64,000 nt of DNA from Megachile rotundata (GCF_050947335.1 NW_027474070.1:29779-93778); one strand, 5' to 3'. Counted from the first letter of the stretch, positions 24,040 to 41,569 are shown. Notes: generated from the letters alone by a model not told the origin. Made by a program: numbers and translations.

Positions 24040-27000
24040 TATTAACCATATTATGCAGATATGATCGATAGGACGACAATTACTATACTTATTGCTCTTA
24101 TTATTATCAATCTACCTCATATTATTAGCCATATTATGCTTATATGATCGATAGAACGACAACTACTATACTTTTTACTCTTATTATTGTCAATCTAACT
24201 CATATTATTAGCCATATTATGCTTATATGATCGATAGAACTACAATTACTATACACATTGCTCTTATTATTATCAATCTAACTCATATTATTAACCATAT
24301 TAAGCTTATATGATAGATAGAACGACAATTACTATACTCATTACCCTTATTATTATCAATCTAACTCATATTATTAGCCATATTATGCTTATATGATCGA
24401 TAGAACGGCAATTACTATATACATTACTCTTATTATTATCAATCTAACGCATATTATTAACGATATTATGCTTATATGAGCAATAGAGCTACAATTACTA
24501 TACTTATTACACTCACTATTATCAATCTAACTCATATTATTAACCATATTATGCAGATATGATCGATAGGACGACAATTACTATACTTATTACTCTTATT
24601 ATTATCCATCTATCTCAAATTATTAGCCATATTATGCTTATATGATCGATAGAACGACAATTACTATACTCATTTCTCTTATTTTTATCAATCTAACTCA
24701 TATTATTAGCCATATTATGCTTATATGGTCGATAGGACGACAATTACTATACTCACTCCTCTTATTATTATCAATCTAACCCATATTATTAGCCATATTA
24801 TGCTTATATGATCGATAGAACGACAATTACTATACTTATTACTCTTATTATTATCAATCTAACTCATCTTATTGGCCATATTATGCTTATATGATCGATA
24901 GGACGACAATTACTATACTCACTCCTCTTATTATTATCAATCTAACTCATATTATTAGCCATATTATGCTTATATGATCGACAGAACGACAATTACTATA
25001 CTTATTACTCCTATTATTATCAATCTAACTCATATTATTAGCCATATTATGCTTATATGAGCAATAGAACTACAATTACTATATTTATTACACTCACTAT
25101 TATCAATCTAACACATATTATTAACCAAATTATGCAGATATGATCGATAGGACGACAATTACTATACTTATTACTCTTATTATTATCCATCTATCTCAAA
25201 TTATTAGCCATATTATGCTTATATGATCGATAGGACGACAATTACTATACTCATTTCTCTTATTTTTATCAATCTAACTCATATTATTAACCATATTAAG
25301 CTTATATGATAGATAGAACGACAATTACTATACTCATTACCCTTATTATTATCAATCTAACTCATATTATTAGCCATATTATGCTTATATGATCGATAGA
25401 ACGGCAATTACTATATTCATTACTCTTATTATTATCAATCTAACGCATATTATTAACCATATTGAGCTTATATGAGCAATAGAACTACAATTACTATACT
25501 TATTACACTCACTATTATCAGTCTAACTCATACTATTAACCATATTATGCAGATATGATCGTTAGGACGACAATTACTGTACTTATTACTCTTATTATTA
25601 TCCATCTATCTCAAATTATTAGCCATATTATGCTTATATGATCGATAGAACGACAATTACTATACTCATTTCTCTTATTTTTGTCAATCTAACTCATATT
25701 ATTAGCCATATTATGCATATATGACCGATAGAACGACAATTACTATACTCATTACTCTTATTATTATCAATTTAACTCATAGTATTAACCATATTATGCT
25801 TATATGAGCAATAGAACTACAATTACTATACTTATTACTCTTACTATTATCTATCTAACTCATATTATTAGCCATATTATGCTTATATGAGCAATAGAAC
25901 TACAATTACTATACTTATTCCACTCACTATTATCAATCCAACTCATATTATTAACCATATTATGCAGATATGATCGATAGGACGACAATTACTATACTTA
26001 TTACTCTTATTATTATCAATCTAACTCACATTATTAGCCATATTATGCTTATATAATCGATAGAACGACAATTACTATACTCACTACTCTTATTATTATC
26101 AATCTAAGTCATATTATTAGCCATATTATGCTTATATGATCGATAGAACTACATTTACTATACTTATTACGCTTACTATTATCAATCTAACTCATATTAT
26201 TAACCATATTATGCAGATATAATCGATAGAACTACAATTACTATACTCATTACTCTTATTATTATCAATCTAACTCATATTATTAGCCATATTATGCTTA
26301 TATGATCGATAGGACGACAATTACTATACTCACTCCTCTTATTATTATCAATCTAACTCATATTATTAGCCATATTATGCTTATATGATCGATAGAACGA
26401 CAATTACTATACTTATTACTCTTATTATTATCAATCTAACTCATATTATTAGCCATATTATGCTTATATGATCGATAGGACGACAATTACTATACTCACT
26501 CCTCTTATTATTATCAATCTAACTCATATTATTAGCCATATTATGCTTATATGATCGATAGAACGACAATTACTATACTTATTACTCCTATTATTATCAA
26601 TCTAACACATATTATTAACCAAATTATGCAGATATGATCGATAGGACGACAATTACTATACATATAACTCTTATTATTATCCATCTATCTCAAATTATTA
26701 GCCATATTATGCTTATATGATCGATAGAACGACAATCACTATACTCATTTCTCTTATTTTTATCAATCTAACTCATATTATTAGCCATATTATGCATATA
26801 TGACCGATAGAACGACAATTACTATACCCATTACTCTTATTATTATCAATTTAACTCATAGTATTAACCATATTATGCTTATATGAGCAATAGAACTACA
26901 ATTACTATACTTATTACTCTTATTATTATCAATCTAACTCATATTATTAGCCATATTATGCTCATATGAGCAATAGAACTACAATTACTATACTTATTAC

Positions 27001-30000
27001 ACTCACTATTATCAATCCAACTCATATTATTAACCATATTATGCAGATATGATCGATAGGACGACAATTACTATACTTATTACTCTTATTATTATCAATC
27101 TAACTCATATTATTAGCCATATTATGCAGATATAATCGATAGAACTACAATTACTATACTCATTACTCTTATTATTATCAATCTAACTCACATGATTAGC
27201 CATATTATGCTTATATGATCGATAGAACGACAATTACTATACTCACTACTCTTATTATTATCAATCTAAGTCATATTATTAACCATATTATGCAGATATA
27301 ATCGATAGAACTACAATTACTATACTCATTACTCTTATTATTATCAATCTAACTCATATTATTAGCCATATTATGCTTATATGATCGATAGGACGACAAT
27401 TACTATACTCACTCCTCTTATTATTATCAATCTAACTCATATTATTAGCCATATTATGCTTATATGATCGATAGAACGACAATTACTATACTCACTCCTC
27501 TTATTATTATCAATCTAACTCATATTATTAGCCATATTATGCTTATATGATCGATAGAACGACAATTACTATACGTATTACTCTTATTATTATCAATCTA
27601 ACTCATATTATTAGCCATATTATGCTTATATGATCGATAGGACGACAATTACTATACTCACTCCTCTTATTATTATCAATCTACCTCATACTATTAGCCA
27701 TATTATGCTTATATGATCGACTGAACGACAATCACTATACTGATTACACTCACTATTATCAGTCAAACTCATATTATTAGCCATATTATGCTTATATGAT
27801 CGATAGAACGACAATTACTATACTCATTTCTCTTATTATTATCCACCTATCTCAAATTATGAGCCATATTATGCTTATATGATCGATAGAACGACAATTA
27901 CTATACTCATTAGTATTATTATTATCAATTTAACTCATATTATTAACCATATTATGCAGATATGATCGATAGGACGACAATTACTATACTTATTGCTCTT
28001 ATTATTATCAATCTACCTCATATTATTAGCCATATTATGCTTATATGATCGATAGAACGACAACTACTATACTTTTTACTCTTATTATTGTCAATCTAAC
28101 TCATATTATTAGCCATATTATGCTTATATGATCGATAGAACTACAATTACTATACATATTACTCTTATTATTATCAATCTAACTCATATTATTAACCATA
28201 TTAAGCTTATATGATAGATAGAACGACAATTACTATACTCATTACCCTTATTATTATCAATCTAACTCATATTATTAGCCATATTATGCTTATATGATCG
28301 ATAGAACGGCAATTACTATATACATTACTCTTATTATTATCAATCTAACGCATATTATTAACGATATTATGCTTATATGAGCAATAGAGCTACAATTACT
28401 ATACTTATTACACTCACTATTATCAATCTAACTCATATTATTAACCATATTATGCAGATATGATCGATAGGACGACAATTACTATACTTATTACTCTTAT
28501 TATTATCCATCTATCTCAAATTATTAGCCATATTATGCTTATATGATCGATAGAACGACAATTACTATACTCATTTCTCTTATTTTTATCAATCTAACTC
28601 ATATTATTAGCCATATTATGCTTATATGGTCGATAGGACGACAATTACTATACTCACTCCTCTTATTATTATCAATCTAACCCATATTATTAGCCATATT
28701 ATGCTTATATGATCGATAGAACGACAATTACTATACTTATTACTCTTATTATTATCAATCTAACTCATCTTATTGGCCATATTATGCTTATATGATCGAT
28801 AGGACGACAATTACTATACTCACTCCTCTTATTATTATCAATCTAACTCATATTATTAGCCATATTATGCTTATATGATCGATAGAACGACAATTACTAT
28901 ACTTATTACTCCTATTATTATCAATCTAACTCATATTATTAGCCATATTATGCTTATATGAGCAATAGAACTACAATTACTATATTTATTACACTCACTA
29001 TTATCAATCTAACACATATTATTAACCAAATTATGCAGATATGATCGATAGGACGACAATTACTATACTTATTACTCTTATTATTATCCATCTATCTCAA
29101 ATTATTAGCCATATTATGCTTATATGATCGATAGGACGACAATTACTATACTCATTTCTCTTATTTTTATCAATCTAACTCATATTATTAACCATATTAA
29201 GCTTATATGATAGATAGAACGACAATTACTATACTCATTACCCTTATTATTATCAATCTAACTCATATTATTAGCCATATTATGCTTATATGATCGATAG
29301 AACGGCAATTACTATATTCATTACTCTTATTATTATCAATCTAACGCATATTATTAACCATATTAAGCTTATATGAGCAATAGAACTACAATTACTATAC
29401 TTATTACACTCACTATTATCAATCTAACTCATACTATTAACCATATTATGCAGATATGATCGATAGGACGACAATTACTGTACTTATTACTCTTATTATT
29501 ATCCATCTATCTCAAATTATTAGCCATATTATGCTTATATGATCGATAGAACGACAATTACTATACTCATTTCTCTTATTTTTGTCAATCTAACTCATAT
29601 TATTAGCCATATTATGCATATATGACCGATAGAACGACAATTACTATACTCATTACTCTTATTATTATCAATTTAACTCATAGTATTAACCATATTATGC
29701 TTATATGAGCAATAGAACTACAATTACTATACTTATTACTCTTATTATTATCTATCTAACTCATATTATTAGCCATATTATGCTTATATGAGCAATAGAA
29801 CTACAATTACTATACTTATTCCACTCACTATTATCAATCCAACTCATATTATTAACCATATTATGCAGATATGATCGATAGGACGACAATTACTATACTT
29901 ATTACTCTTATTATTATCAATCTAACTCACATTATTAGCCATATTATGCTTATATAATCGATAGAACGTCAATTACTATACTCACTACTCTTATTATTAT

Positions 30001-31086
30001 CAATCTAAGTCATATTATTAGCCATATTATGCTTATATGATCGATAGAACTACGTTTACTATACTTATTACGCTTATTATTATCAATCTAACTCATATTA
30101 TTAACCATATTATGCAGATATAATCGATAGAACTACAATTACTATACTCATTACTCTTATTATTATCAATCTAACTCATATTATTAGCCATATTATGCTT
30201 ATATGATCGATAGGACGACAATTACTATACTCACTCCTCTTATTATTATCAATCTAACTCATATTATTAGCCATATTATGCTTATATGATCGATAGAACG
30301 ACAATTACTATACTTATTACTCTTATTATTATCAATCTAACTCATATTATTAGCCATATTATGCTTATATGATCGATAGGACGACAATTACTATACTCAC
30401 TCCTCTTATTATTATCAATCTAACTCATATTATTAGCCATATTATGCTTATATGATCGATAGAACGACAATTACTATACTTATTACTCCTATTATTATCA
30501 TTCTAACACATATTATTAACCAAATTATGCAGATATGATCGATAGGACGACAATTACTATACATATAACTCTTATTATTATCCATCTATCTCAAATTATT
30601 AGCCATATTATGCTTATATGATCGATAGAACGACAATCACTATACTCATTTCTCTTATTTTTATCAATCTAACTCATATTATTAGCCATATTATGCATAT
30701 ATGACCGATAGAACGACAATTACTATACCCATTACTCTTATTATTATCAATTTAACTCATAGTATTAACCATATTATGCTTATATGAGCAATAGAACTAC
30801 AATTACTATACTTATTACTCTTATTATTATCAATCTAACTCATATTATTAGCCATATTATGCTCGTATGAGCAATAGAACTACAATTACTATACTTATTA
30901 CACTCACTATTATCAATCCAACTCATATTATTAACCATATTATGCAGATATGATCGATAGGACGACAATTACTATACTTATTACTCTTATTATTATGAAT
31001 CTAACTCATATTATTAGCCATATTATGCAGATATAATCGATAGAACTACAATTACTATACTCATTACTCTTACTATTATCAATCTA
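24040..31086 (-). repeat. 3.1-kb block at 24040-27185 repeated at 27941-31086 (offset 3901 bp, 47 monomers)
   Basis: A long collinear match runs from the TTATGCAGAT monomer at 24040 to about 27185. It carries TAACGATATT (24458 and 28359), CATCTTATTGGCC, TTAAGCTTATATGATAG, TATTCCACTCAC and ACATATAACTC in the same order. The copies are separated by about 0.75 kb of other monomers. Differences are single bases, for example GATCGTTAGGACG near 25559 against GATCGATAGGACG near 29460. Confidence 0.8.
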
Positions 31087-31829
31087 ACTCATATTATTAG
31101 CCATATTATGCTTATATGATCGACAGAACGACAATTACTATACTTATTACACTCAATATTATCAATCTAACTCATATTATTAACCAGATTATGCAGATAT
31201 GATCGATAGGACGACAATTACTATACTTATTACTCTTATTATTATCAATCTAACTCACATTATTAGCCATATTATGCTTATATAATCGATAGAACGACAA
31301 TTACTATACTCACTACTCTTATTATTATCAATCTAAGTCATATTATTAGCCATATTATGCTTATATGATCGATAGAACTACATTTACTATACTTATTACG
31401 CTTATTATTATCAATCTAACTCATATTATTAACCATATTATGCAGATATAATCGATAGAACTACAATTACTATACTCATTACTCTTATTATTATCAATCT
31501 AACTCATATTATTAGCCATATTATGCTTATATGATCGATAGGACGACAATTACTATACTCACTCCTCTTATTATTATCAATCTAACTCATATTATTAGCC
31601 ATATTATGCTTATATGATCGATAGAACGACAATTACTCTACTTATTACTCTTATTATTATCAATCTAACTCATACTATTAGCCATATTATGCTTATATGA
31701 TCGATAGAACGACAATTACTATACTTATTACTCCTATTATTATCAATCTAACTCATATTATTAGCCATATTATGCTTATATGAGCAAAAGAACTACAATT
31801 ACTATATTTATTACACTCACTATTATCAA

Positions 31830-31830
31830 T
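31830..31830 (-). other. 1-bp deletion breaking the 83-bp register (copy 1)
   Basis: ATCAATTAACACAT replaces the usual ATCAATCTAACACAT, making an 82-bp monomer. The neighbouring monomer also carries GAGCAAAAGAACTAC. It is one of only two off-lattice monomers I found in the window; the other is its duplicate at 37971. Confidence 0.85.
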
Positions 31831-34800
31831 TAACACATATTATTAACCAAATTATGCAGATATGATCGATAGGACGACAATTACTATACTTATTACTCTT
31901 ATTATTATCAATCTAACTCATATTATTAGCCATATTATGCTTATATGAGCAATAGAACTACAATTACTATATTTATTACACTCACTATTATCAATCTAAC
32001 TCATATTATTAACCAAATTATGCAGATATGATCGATAGGACGACAATTACTATACTTATTACTCTTATTATTATCCATCTATCTCATATTATTAGCCATA
32101 TTATGGTTATATGATCGAGAGAACGACAATTACTCTACTTATTACTCTTATTATTATCAATCTAACTCATACTATTAGCCATATTATGCTTATATGATCG
32201 ACAGAACGACAATTACTATACTGATTACACTCACTATTATCAGTCTAACTCATATTATTAGCCATATTATGCTTATATGATCAATAGAACGACAATTACT
32301 ATACCCATTTCTCTTATTATTATCAATCTAACTCATATTATTAGCCATATTATGCATATATGACCGATAGAACGACAATTACTATACTCATTACTCTTAT
32401 TATTATCAATCTAACTCATATTATTAGCCATATTATGCTTATATGATCAATAGAACGACAATTACTATACTTATTACTCTTATTATTATCAATCTAACTC
32501 ATATTATTAGCCATATTATGCTTATATGATCGACAGAACGACAATTACTATACTTATTACACTCAATATTATCAATCTAACTCACATTATTAACCAGATT
32601 ATGCAGATATGATCGATAGAACGACAATTACTATACTCATTACTCTTATTATTATCAATCTATCTCATATTATTAGCCATATTATGCTTATATGATCAAT
32701 AGAACGACAATTACTATACTTATTACACTCAATATTATCAATCTAACTCATATTATTAACCACATTATGCAGATATGATCGATAGAACGACAATTACTAT
32801 ACTCATTTCTCTTATTATTATCCATCTATCTCAAATTATGAGCCATATTATGCTTATATGATCGATAGAACGACAATTACTATACTCATTACTATTATTA
32901 TTATCAATTTAACTCATAGTTTTAACCATATTATGCTTATATGAGCAATAGAAGTACAATTACTGTACTTATTACTCTTATTATTATCAATCTAACTCAT
33001 ATTATTAGCCATATTATGCTTATATGATCGACAGAACGACAATTACTATACTTATTACACTCACTATTATCAATCTAAGTCATATTATTAACCATATTAT
33101 GCAGATATGATCAATAGAACGACAATTACTATACTTATTACTCTTATTATTATCAATCTAACTCATATTATTAGCCATATTATGCTCATATGATCGATAC
33201 AACGACAATTACTATACTCACTCCTCTTATTATTACCAATCTAACTCATATTATTAGCCATATTATGCTAATATGATCGATAGAACTACAATTACTATAC
33301 TTATTACTCTTATTGTTATCAATCTAACTCATATTATTAACCATATTAAGCTTATATGATAGATAGAACGACAATTACTATACTCATTACCCTTATTATT
33401 ATCAATCTAACTCATATTATTAGCCATATTATGCTTATATGATCGATAGAACGGCAATTTCTATATTCATTGCTCTTATTATTATCAATCTAACGCATAT
33501 TATTAACCATATTAAGCTTATATGAGCAATAGAACTACAATAATTATACTTATTACACTCACTATTATCAATCTAACTCATACTATTAACCATATTATGC
33601 AGATATGATCGATAGGACGACAATTACTATACTCATTGCTCTTATTATTATCAATCTAACTCATATTATTAGCCATATTATGCTTCTATGATCGATAGAA
33701 CTACAATTACTATACTTATTACTCTTATTATTATCAATCTAACTCATACTATTAACCATATTATGCAGATATAATCGATAGAACTACAATTACTATACTC
33801 ATTGCTCTTATTATTATCAATCTAACTCATATTATTAGCCATATTATGCTTATGTGATCGATAGAACGACAATTACTATACTCACTCCTCTTATTATTAT
33901 CCATCTATCTCAAATTATTAGCCATATTATGCTTATATGATCGATAGACCTACAATTACTATACTTATTACTCTTATTATTATCAATCTAACTCATATTA
34001 TTAGCCATATTATGCTTATATGAGCAATAGAACTACAATTACTATACTTATTACACTCACTATTATCAATCCAACTCATATTATTAACCATATTATGCAG
34101 ATATGATCGATAGGACGACAATTACTATACTTATTACTCTTATTATTATCAATCTAACTCATATTATTAGCCATATTATGCAGATATAATCGATAGAACT
34201 ACAATTACTATACTCATTACTCTTATTATTATCAATCTAACTCACATTATTAGCCATATTATGCTTATATGATCGATAGAACGACAATTACTATACTCAC
34301 TACTCTTATTATTATCAATCTAAGTCATATTATTAACCATATTATGCAGATATAATCGATAGAACTACAATTACTATACTCATTACTCTTATTATTATCA
34401 ATCTAACTCATATTATTAACCATATTAAGCTTATATGATAGATAGAACGACAATTACTATACTCATTACCCTTATTATTATCAATCTAACGCATATTATT
34501 AACGATATTATGCTTATATGAGCAATAGAGCTACAATCACTATACTTATTACACTCACTATTATCAATCTAAATCATATTATTAACCATATTATGCAGAT
34601 ATGATCGATAGGACGACAATTACTATACTTATTACTCTTATTATTATCCATCTATCTCAAATTATTAGCCATATTATGCTTATATGATCGATAGAACGAC
34701 AATTACTATACTCATTTCTCTTATTTTTATCAATCTAACTCATATTATTAGCCATATTATGCTTATATGGTCGATAGGACGACAATTACTATACTCACTC

Positions 34801-37800
34801 CTCTTATTATTATCAATCTAACCCATATTATTAGCCATATTATGCTTATATGATCGATAGAACGACAATTACTATACTTATTACTCTTATTATTATCAAT
34901 CTAACTCATCTTATTGGCCATATTATGCTTATATGATCGATAGGACGACAATTACTATACTCACTCCTCTTATTATTATCAATCTAACTCATATTATTAG
35001 CCATATTATGCTTATATGATCGATAGAACGACAATTACTATACTTATTACTCCTATTATTATCAATCTAACTCATATTATTAGCCATATTATGCTTATAT
35101 GAGCAATAGAACTACAATTACTATATTTATTACACTCACTATTATCAATCTAACACATATTATTAACCAAATTATGCAGATATGATCGATAGGACGACAA
35201 TTACTATACTTATTACTCTTATTATTATCCATCTATCTCAAATTATTAGCCATATTATGCTTATATGATCGATAGGACGACAATTACTATACTCATTTCT
35301 CTTATTTTTATCAATCTAACTCATATTATTAACCATATTAAGCTTATATGATAGATAGAACGACAATTACTATACTCATTACCCTTATTATTATCAATCT
35401 AACTCATATTATTAGCCATATTATGCTTATATGATCGATAGAACGGCAATTACTATATTCATTACTCTTATTATTATCAATCTAACGCATATTATTAACC
35501 ATATTAAGCTTATATGAGCAATAGAACTACAATTACTATACTTATTACACTCACTATTATCAATCTAACTCATACTATTAACCATATTATGCAGATATGA
35601 TCGATAGGACGACAATTACTGTACTTATTACTCTTATTATTATCCATCTATCTCAAATTATTAGCCATATTATGCTTATATGATCGATAGAACGACAATT
35701 ACTATACTCATTTCTCTTATTTTTGTCAATCTAACTCATATTATTAGCCATATTATGCATATATGACCGATAGAACGACAATTACTATACTCATTACTCT
35801 TATTATTATCAATTTAACTCATAGTATTAACCATATTATGCTTATATGAGCAATAGAACTACAATTACTATACTTATTACTCTTATTATTATCTATCTAA
35901 CTCATATTATTAGCCATATTATGCTTATATGAGCAATAGAACTACAATTACTATACTTATTCCACTCACTATTATCAATCCAACTCATATTATTAACCAT
36001 ATTATGCAGATATGATCGATAGGACGACAATTACTATACTTATTACTCTTATTATTATCAATCTAACTCACATTATTAGCCATATTATGCTTATATAATC
36101 GATAGAACGTCAATTACTATACTCACTACTCTTATTATTATCAATCTAAGTCATATTATTAGCCATATTATGCTTATATGATCGATAGAACTACGTTTAC
36201 TATACTTATTACGCTTATTATTATCAATCTAACTCATATTATTAACCATATTATGCAGATATAATCGATAGAACTACAATTACTATACTCATTACTCTTA
36301 TTATTATCAATCTAACTCATATTATTAGCCATATTATGCTTATATGATCGATAGGACGACAATTACTATACTCACTCCTCTTATTATTATCAATCTAACT
36401 CATATTATTAGCCATATTATGCTTATATGATCGATAGAACGACAATTACTATACTTATTACTCTTATTATTATCAATCTAACTCATATTATTAGCCATAT
36501 TATGCTTATATGATCGATAGGACGACAATTACTATACTCACTCCTCTTATTATTATCAATCTAACTCATATTATTAGCCATATTATGCTTATATGATCGA
36601 TAGAACGACAATTACTATACTTATTACTCCTATTATTATCAATCTAACACATATTATTAACCAAATTATGCAGATATGATCGATAGGACGACAATTACTA
36701 TACATATAACTCTTATTATTATCCATCTATCTCAAATTATTAGCCATATTATGCTTATATGATCGATAGAACGACAATCACTATACTCATTTCTCTTATT
36801 TTTATCAATCTAACTCATATTATTAGCCATATTATGCATATATGACCGATAGAACGACAATTACTATACCCATTACTCTTATTATTATCAATTTAACTCA
36901 TAGTATTAACCATATTATGCTTATATGAGCAATAGAACTACAATTACTATACTTATTACTCTTATTATTATCAATCTAACTCATATTATTAGCCATATTA
37001 TGCTCGTATGAGCAATAGAACTACAATTACTATACTTATTACACTCACTATTATCAATCCAACTCATATTATTAACCATATTATGCAGATATGATCGATA
37101 GGACGACAATTACTATACTTATTACTCTTATTATTATGAATCTAACTCATATTATTAGCCATATTATGCAGATATAATCGATAGAACTACAATTACTATA
37201 CTCATTACTCTTACTATTATCAATCTAACTCATATTATTAGCCATATTATGCTTATATGATCGACAGAACGACAATTACTATACTTATTACACTCAATAT
37301 TATCAATCTAACTCATATTATTAACCAGATTATGCAGATATGATCGATAGGACGACAATTACTATACTTATTACTCTTATTATTATCAATCTAACTCACA
37401 TTATTAGCCATATTATGCTTATATAATCGATAGAACGACAATTACTATACTCACTACTCTTATTATTATCAATCTAAGTCATATTATTAGCCATATTATG
37501 CTTATATGATCGATAGAACTACATTTACTATACTTATTACGCTTATTATTATCAATCTAACTCATATTATTAACCATATTATGCAGATATAATCGATAGA
37601 ACTACAATTACTATACTCATTACTCTTATTATTATCAATCTAACTCATATTATTAGCCATATTATGCTTATATGATCGATAGGACGACAATTACTATACT
37701 CACTCCTCTTATTATTATCAATCTAACTCATATTATTAGCCATATTATGCTTATATGATCGATAGAACGACAATTACTCTACTTATTACTCTTATTATTA

Positions 37801-37970
37801 TCAATCTAACTCATACTATTAGCCATATTATGCTTATATGATCGATAGAACGACAATTACTATACTTATTACTCCTATTATTATCAATCTAACTCATATT
37901 ATTAGCCATATTATGCTTATATGAGCAAAAGAACTACAATTACTATATTTATTACACTCACTATTATCAA

Positions 37971-37971
37971 T
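37971..37971 (-). other. 1-bp deletion breaking the 83-bp register (copy 2)
   Basis: The same ATCAATTAACACAT change as at 31830, lying 6141 bp downstream with the same flanking rare variants. It is the internal marker that the 6.1-kb block was duplicated after the deletion arose. Confidence 0.85.
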
Positions 37972-40392
37972 TAACACATATTATTAACCAAATTATGCAG
38001 ATATGATCGATAGGACGACAATTACTATACTTATTACTCTTATTATTATCAATCTAACTCATATTATTAGCCATATTATGCTTATATGAGCAATAGAACT
38101 ACAATTACTATATTTATTACACTCACTATTATCAATCTAACTCATATTATTAACCAAATTATGCAGATATGATCGATAGGACGACAATTACTATACTTAT
38201 TACTCTTATTATTATCCATCTATCTCATATTATTAGCCATATTATGGTTATATGATCGAGAGAACGACAATTACTCTACTTATTACTCTTATTATTATCA
38301 ATCTAACTCATACTATTAGCCATATTATGCTTATATGATCGACAGAACGACAATTACTATACTGATTACACTCACTATTATCAGTCTAACTCATATTATT
38401 AGCCATATTATGCTTATATGATCAATAGAACGACAATTACTATACCCATTTCTCTTATTATTATCAATCTAACTCATATTATTAGCCATATTATGCATAT
38501 ATGACCGATAGAACGACAATTACTATACTCATTACTCTTATTATTATCAATCTAACTCATATTATTAGCCATATTATGCTTATATGATCAATAGAACGAC
38601 AATTACTATACTTATTACTCTTATTATTATCAATCTAACTCATATTATTAGCCATATTATGCTTATATGATCGACAGAACGACAATTACTATACTTATTA
38701 CACTCAATATTATCAATCTAACTCACATTATTAACCAGATTATGCAGATATGATCGATAGAACGACAATTACTATACTCATTACTCTTATTATTATCAAT
38801 CTATCTCATATTATTAGCCATATTATGCTTATATGATCAATAGAACGACAATTACTATACTTATTACACTCAATATTATCAATCTAACTCATATTATTAA
38901 CCACATTATGCAGATATGATCGATAGAACGACAATTACTATACTCATTTCTCTTATTATTATCCATCTATCTCAAATTATGAGCCATATTATGCTTATAT
39001 GATCGATAGAACGACAATTACTATACTCATTACTATTATTATTATCAATTTAACTCATATTATTAACCATATTATGCAGATATGATCAATAGAACGACAA
39101 TTACTATACTTATTACTCTTATTATTATCAATCTAACTCATATTATTAGCCATATTATGCTCATATGATCGATACAACGACAATTACTATACTCACTCCT
39201 CTTATTATTACCAATCTAACTCATATTATTAGCCATATTATGCTAATATGATCGATAGAACTACAATTACTATACTTATTACTCTTATTGTTATCAATCT
39301 AACTCATATTATTAACCATATTAAGCTTATATGATAGATAGAACGACAATTACTATACTCATTACCCTTATTATTATCAATCTAACTCATATTATTAGCC
39401 ATATTATGCTTATATGATCGATAGAACGGCAATTTCTATATTCATTGCTCTTATTATTATCAATCTAACGCATATTATTAACCATATTAAGCTTATATGA
39501 GCAATAGAACTACAATAATTATACTTATTACACTCACTATTATCAATCTAACTCATACTATTAACCATATTATGCAGATATGATCGATAGGACGACAATT
39601 ACTATACTCATTGCTCTTATTATTATCAATCTAACTCATATTATTAGCCATATTATGCTTCTATGATCGATAGAACTACAATTACTATACTTATTACTCT
39701 TATTATTATCAATCTAACTCATACTATTAACCATATTATGCAGATATAATCGATAGAACTACAATTACTATACTCATTGCTCTTATTATTATCAATCTAA
39801 CTCATATTATTAGCCATATTATGCTTATATGATCGATAGAACGACAATTACTATACTCACTCCTCTTATTATTATCCATCTATCTCAAATTATTAGCCAT
39901 ATTATGCTTATATGATCGATAGACCTACAATTACTATACTTATTACTCTTATTATTATCAATCTAACTCATATTATTAGCCATATTATGCTTATATGAGC
40001 AATAGAACTACAATTACTATACTTATTACACTCACTATTATCAATCCAACTCATATTATTAACCATATTATGCAGATATGATCGATAGGACGACAATTAC
40101 TATACTTATTACTCTTATTATTATCAATCTAACTCATATTATTAGCCATATTATGCAGATATAATCGATAGAACTACAATTACTATACTCATTACTCTTA
40201 TTATTATCAATCTAACTCACATTATTAGCCATATTATGCTTATATGATCGATAGAACGACAATTACTATACTCACTACTCTTATTATTATCAATCTAAGT
40301 CATATTATTAACCATATTATGCAGATATAATCGATAGAACTACAATTACTATACTCATTACTCTTATTATTATCAATCTAACTCATATTATT

Positions 40393-41569
40393 AGCCATAT
40401 TATGCTTATATGATCGATAGAACGACAATTACTATACGTATTGCTCTTATTATTATCAATCTAACTCATATTATTAGCCATATTATGCTTATATGATCGA
40501 TAGGACGACAATTACTATACTCACTCCTCTTATTATTATCAATCTACCTCATACTATTAGCCATATTATGCTTATATGATCGACTGAACGACAATCACTA
40601 TACTGATTACACTCACTATTATCAGTCAAACTCATATTATTAGCCATATTATGCTTATATGATCGATAGAACGACAATAACTATACTCATTTCTCTTATT
40701 ATTATCCATCTATCTCAAATTATGAGCCATATTATGCTTATATGATCGATAGAACGACAATTACTATACTCATTACTATTATTATTATCAATTTAACTCA
40801 TAGTATTAACCATATTATGCTTATATGAGCAATAGAAGTACAATTACTGTACTTATTACTCTTATTATTATCAATCTAACTCATATTATTAGCCATATTA
40901 TGCTTATATGAGCAATAGAACTACAATTACTATACTTATTACACTCACTATTATCAATCTAACTCATATTATTAACCATATTATGCAGATATGATCGATA
41001 GGACGACAATTACTATACTTATTGCTCTTATTATTATCAATCTACCTCATATTATTAGCCATATTATGCTTATATGATCGATAGAACGACAACTACTATA
41101 CTTTTTACTCTTATTATTGTCAATCTAACTCATATTATTAGCCATATTATGCTTATATGATCGATAGAACTACAATTACTATACATATTACTCTTATTAT
41201 TATCAATCTAACTCATATTATTAACCATATTAAGCTTATATGATAGATAGAACGACAATTACTATACTCATTACCCTTATTATTATCAATCTAACTCATA
41301 TTATTAGCCATATTATGCTTATATGATCGATAGAACGGCAATTACTATATACATTACTCTTATTATTATCAATCTAACGCATATTATTAACGATATTATG
41401 CTTATATGAGCAATAGAGCTACAATTACTATACTTATTACACTCACTATTATCAATCTAACTCATATTATTAACCATATTATGCAGATATGATCGATAGG
41501 ACGACAATTACTATACTTATTACTCTTATTATTATCCATCTATCTCAAATTATTAGCCATATTATGCTT
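40393..41569 (-). repeat. Third partial copy of the unit at 27530-28540
   Basis: Positions 40393-40801 match 27530-27938 at offset 12863 (155 monomers minus the two 1-bp deletions). Positions 40969-41569 match 27940-28540 at offset 13029 (157 monomers minus 2). Two additional monomers are therefore present here near 40801-40968. Shared marker: GATCGACTGAACGAC at 27717 and 40580. Confidence 0.75.

Larger units (their letters stand above)
28343..40390 (-). repeat. Tandem duplication of a 74-monomer block (about 6.1 kb)
   Basis: Positions 28343 to about 34415 and 34484 to about 40390 match at offset 6141 bp, which is 74 x 83 minus 1. The missing base is a 1-bp deletion in each copy (31830 and 37971), both next to the rare GAGCAAAAGAACTAC. 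In the second copy two monomers are missing near 39055 (offset falls to 5975), and near its start one monomer is missing relative to 28261-28343. After 40390 the sequence resumes like 27530-28540, so the locus looks like one unit duplicated inside a longer pattern. This is the largest tandem unit present twice in the window. Confidence 0.85.
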
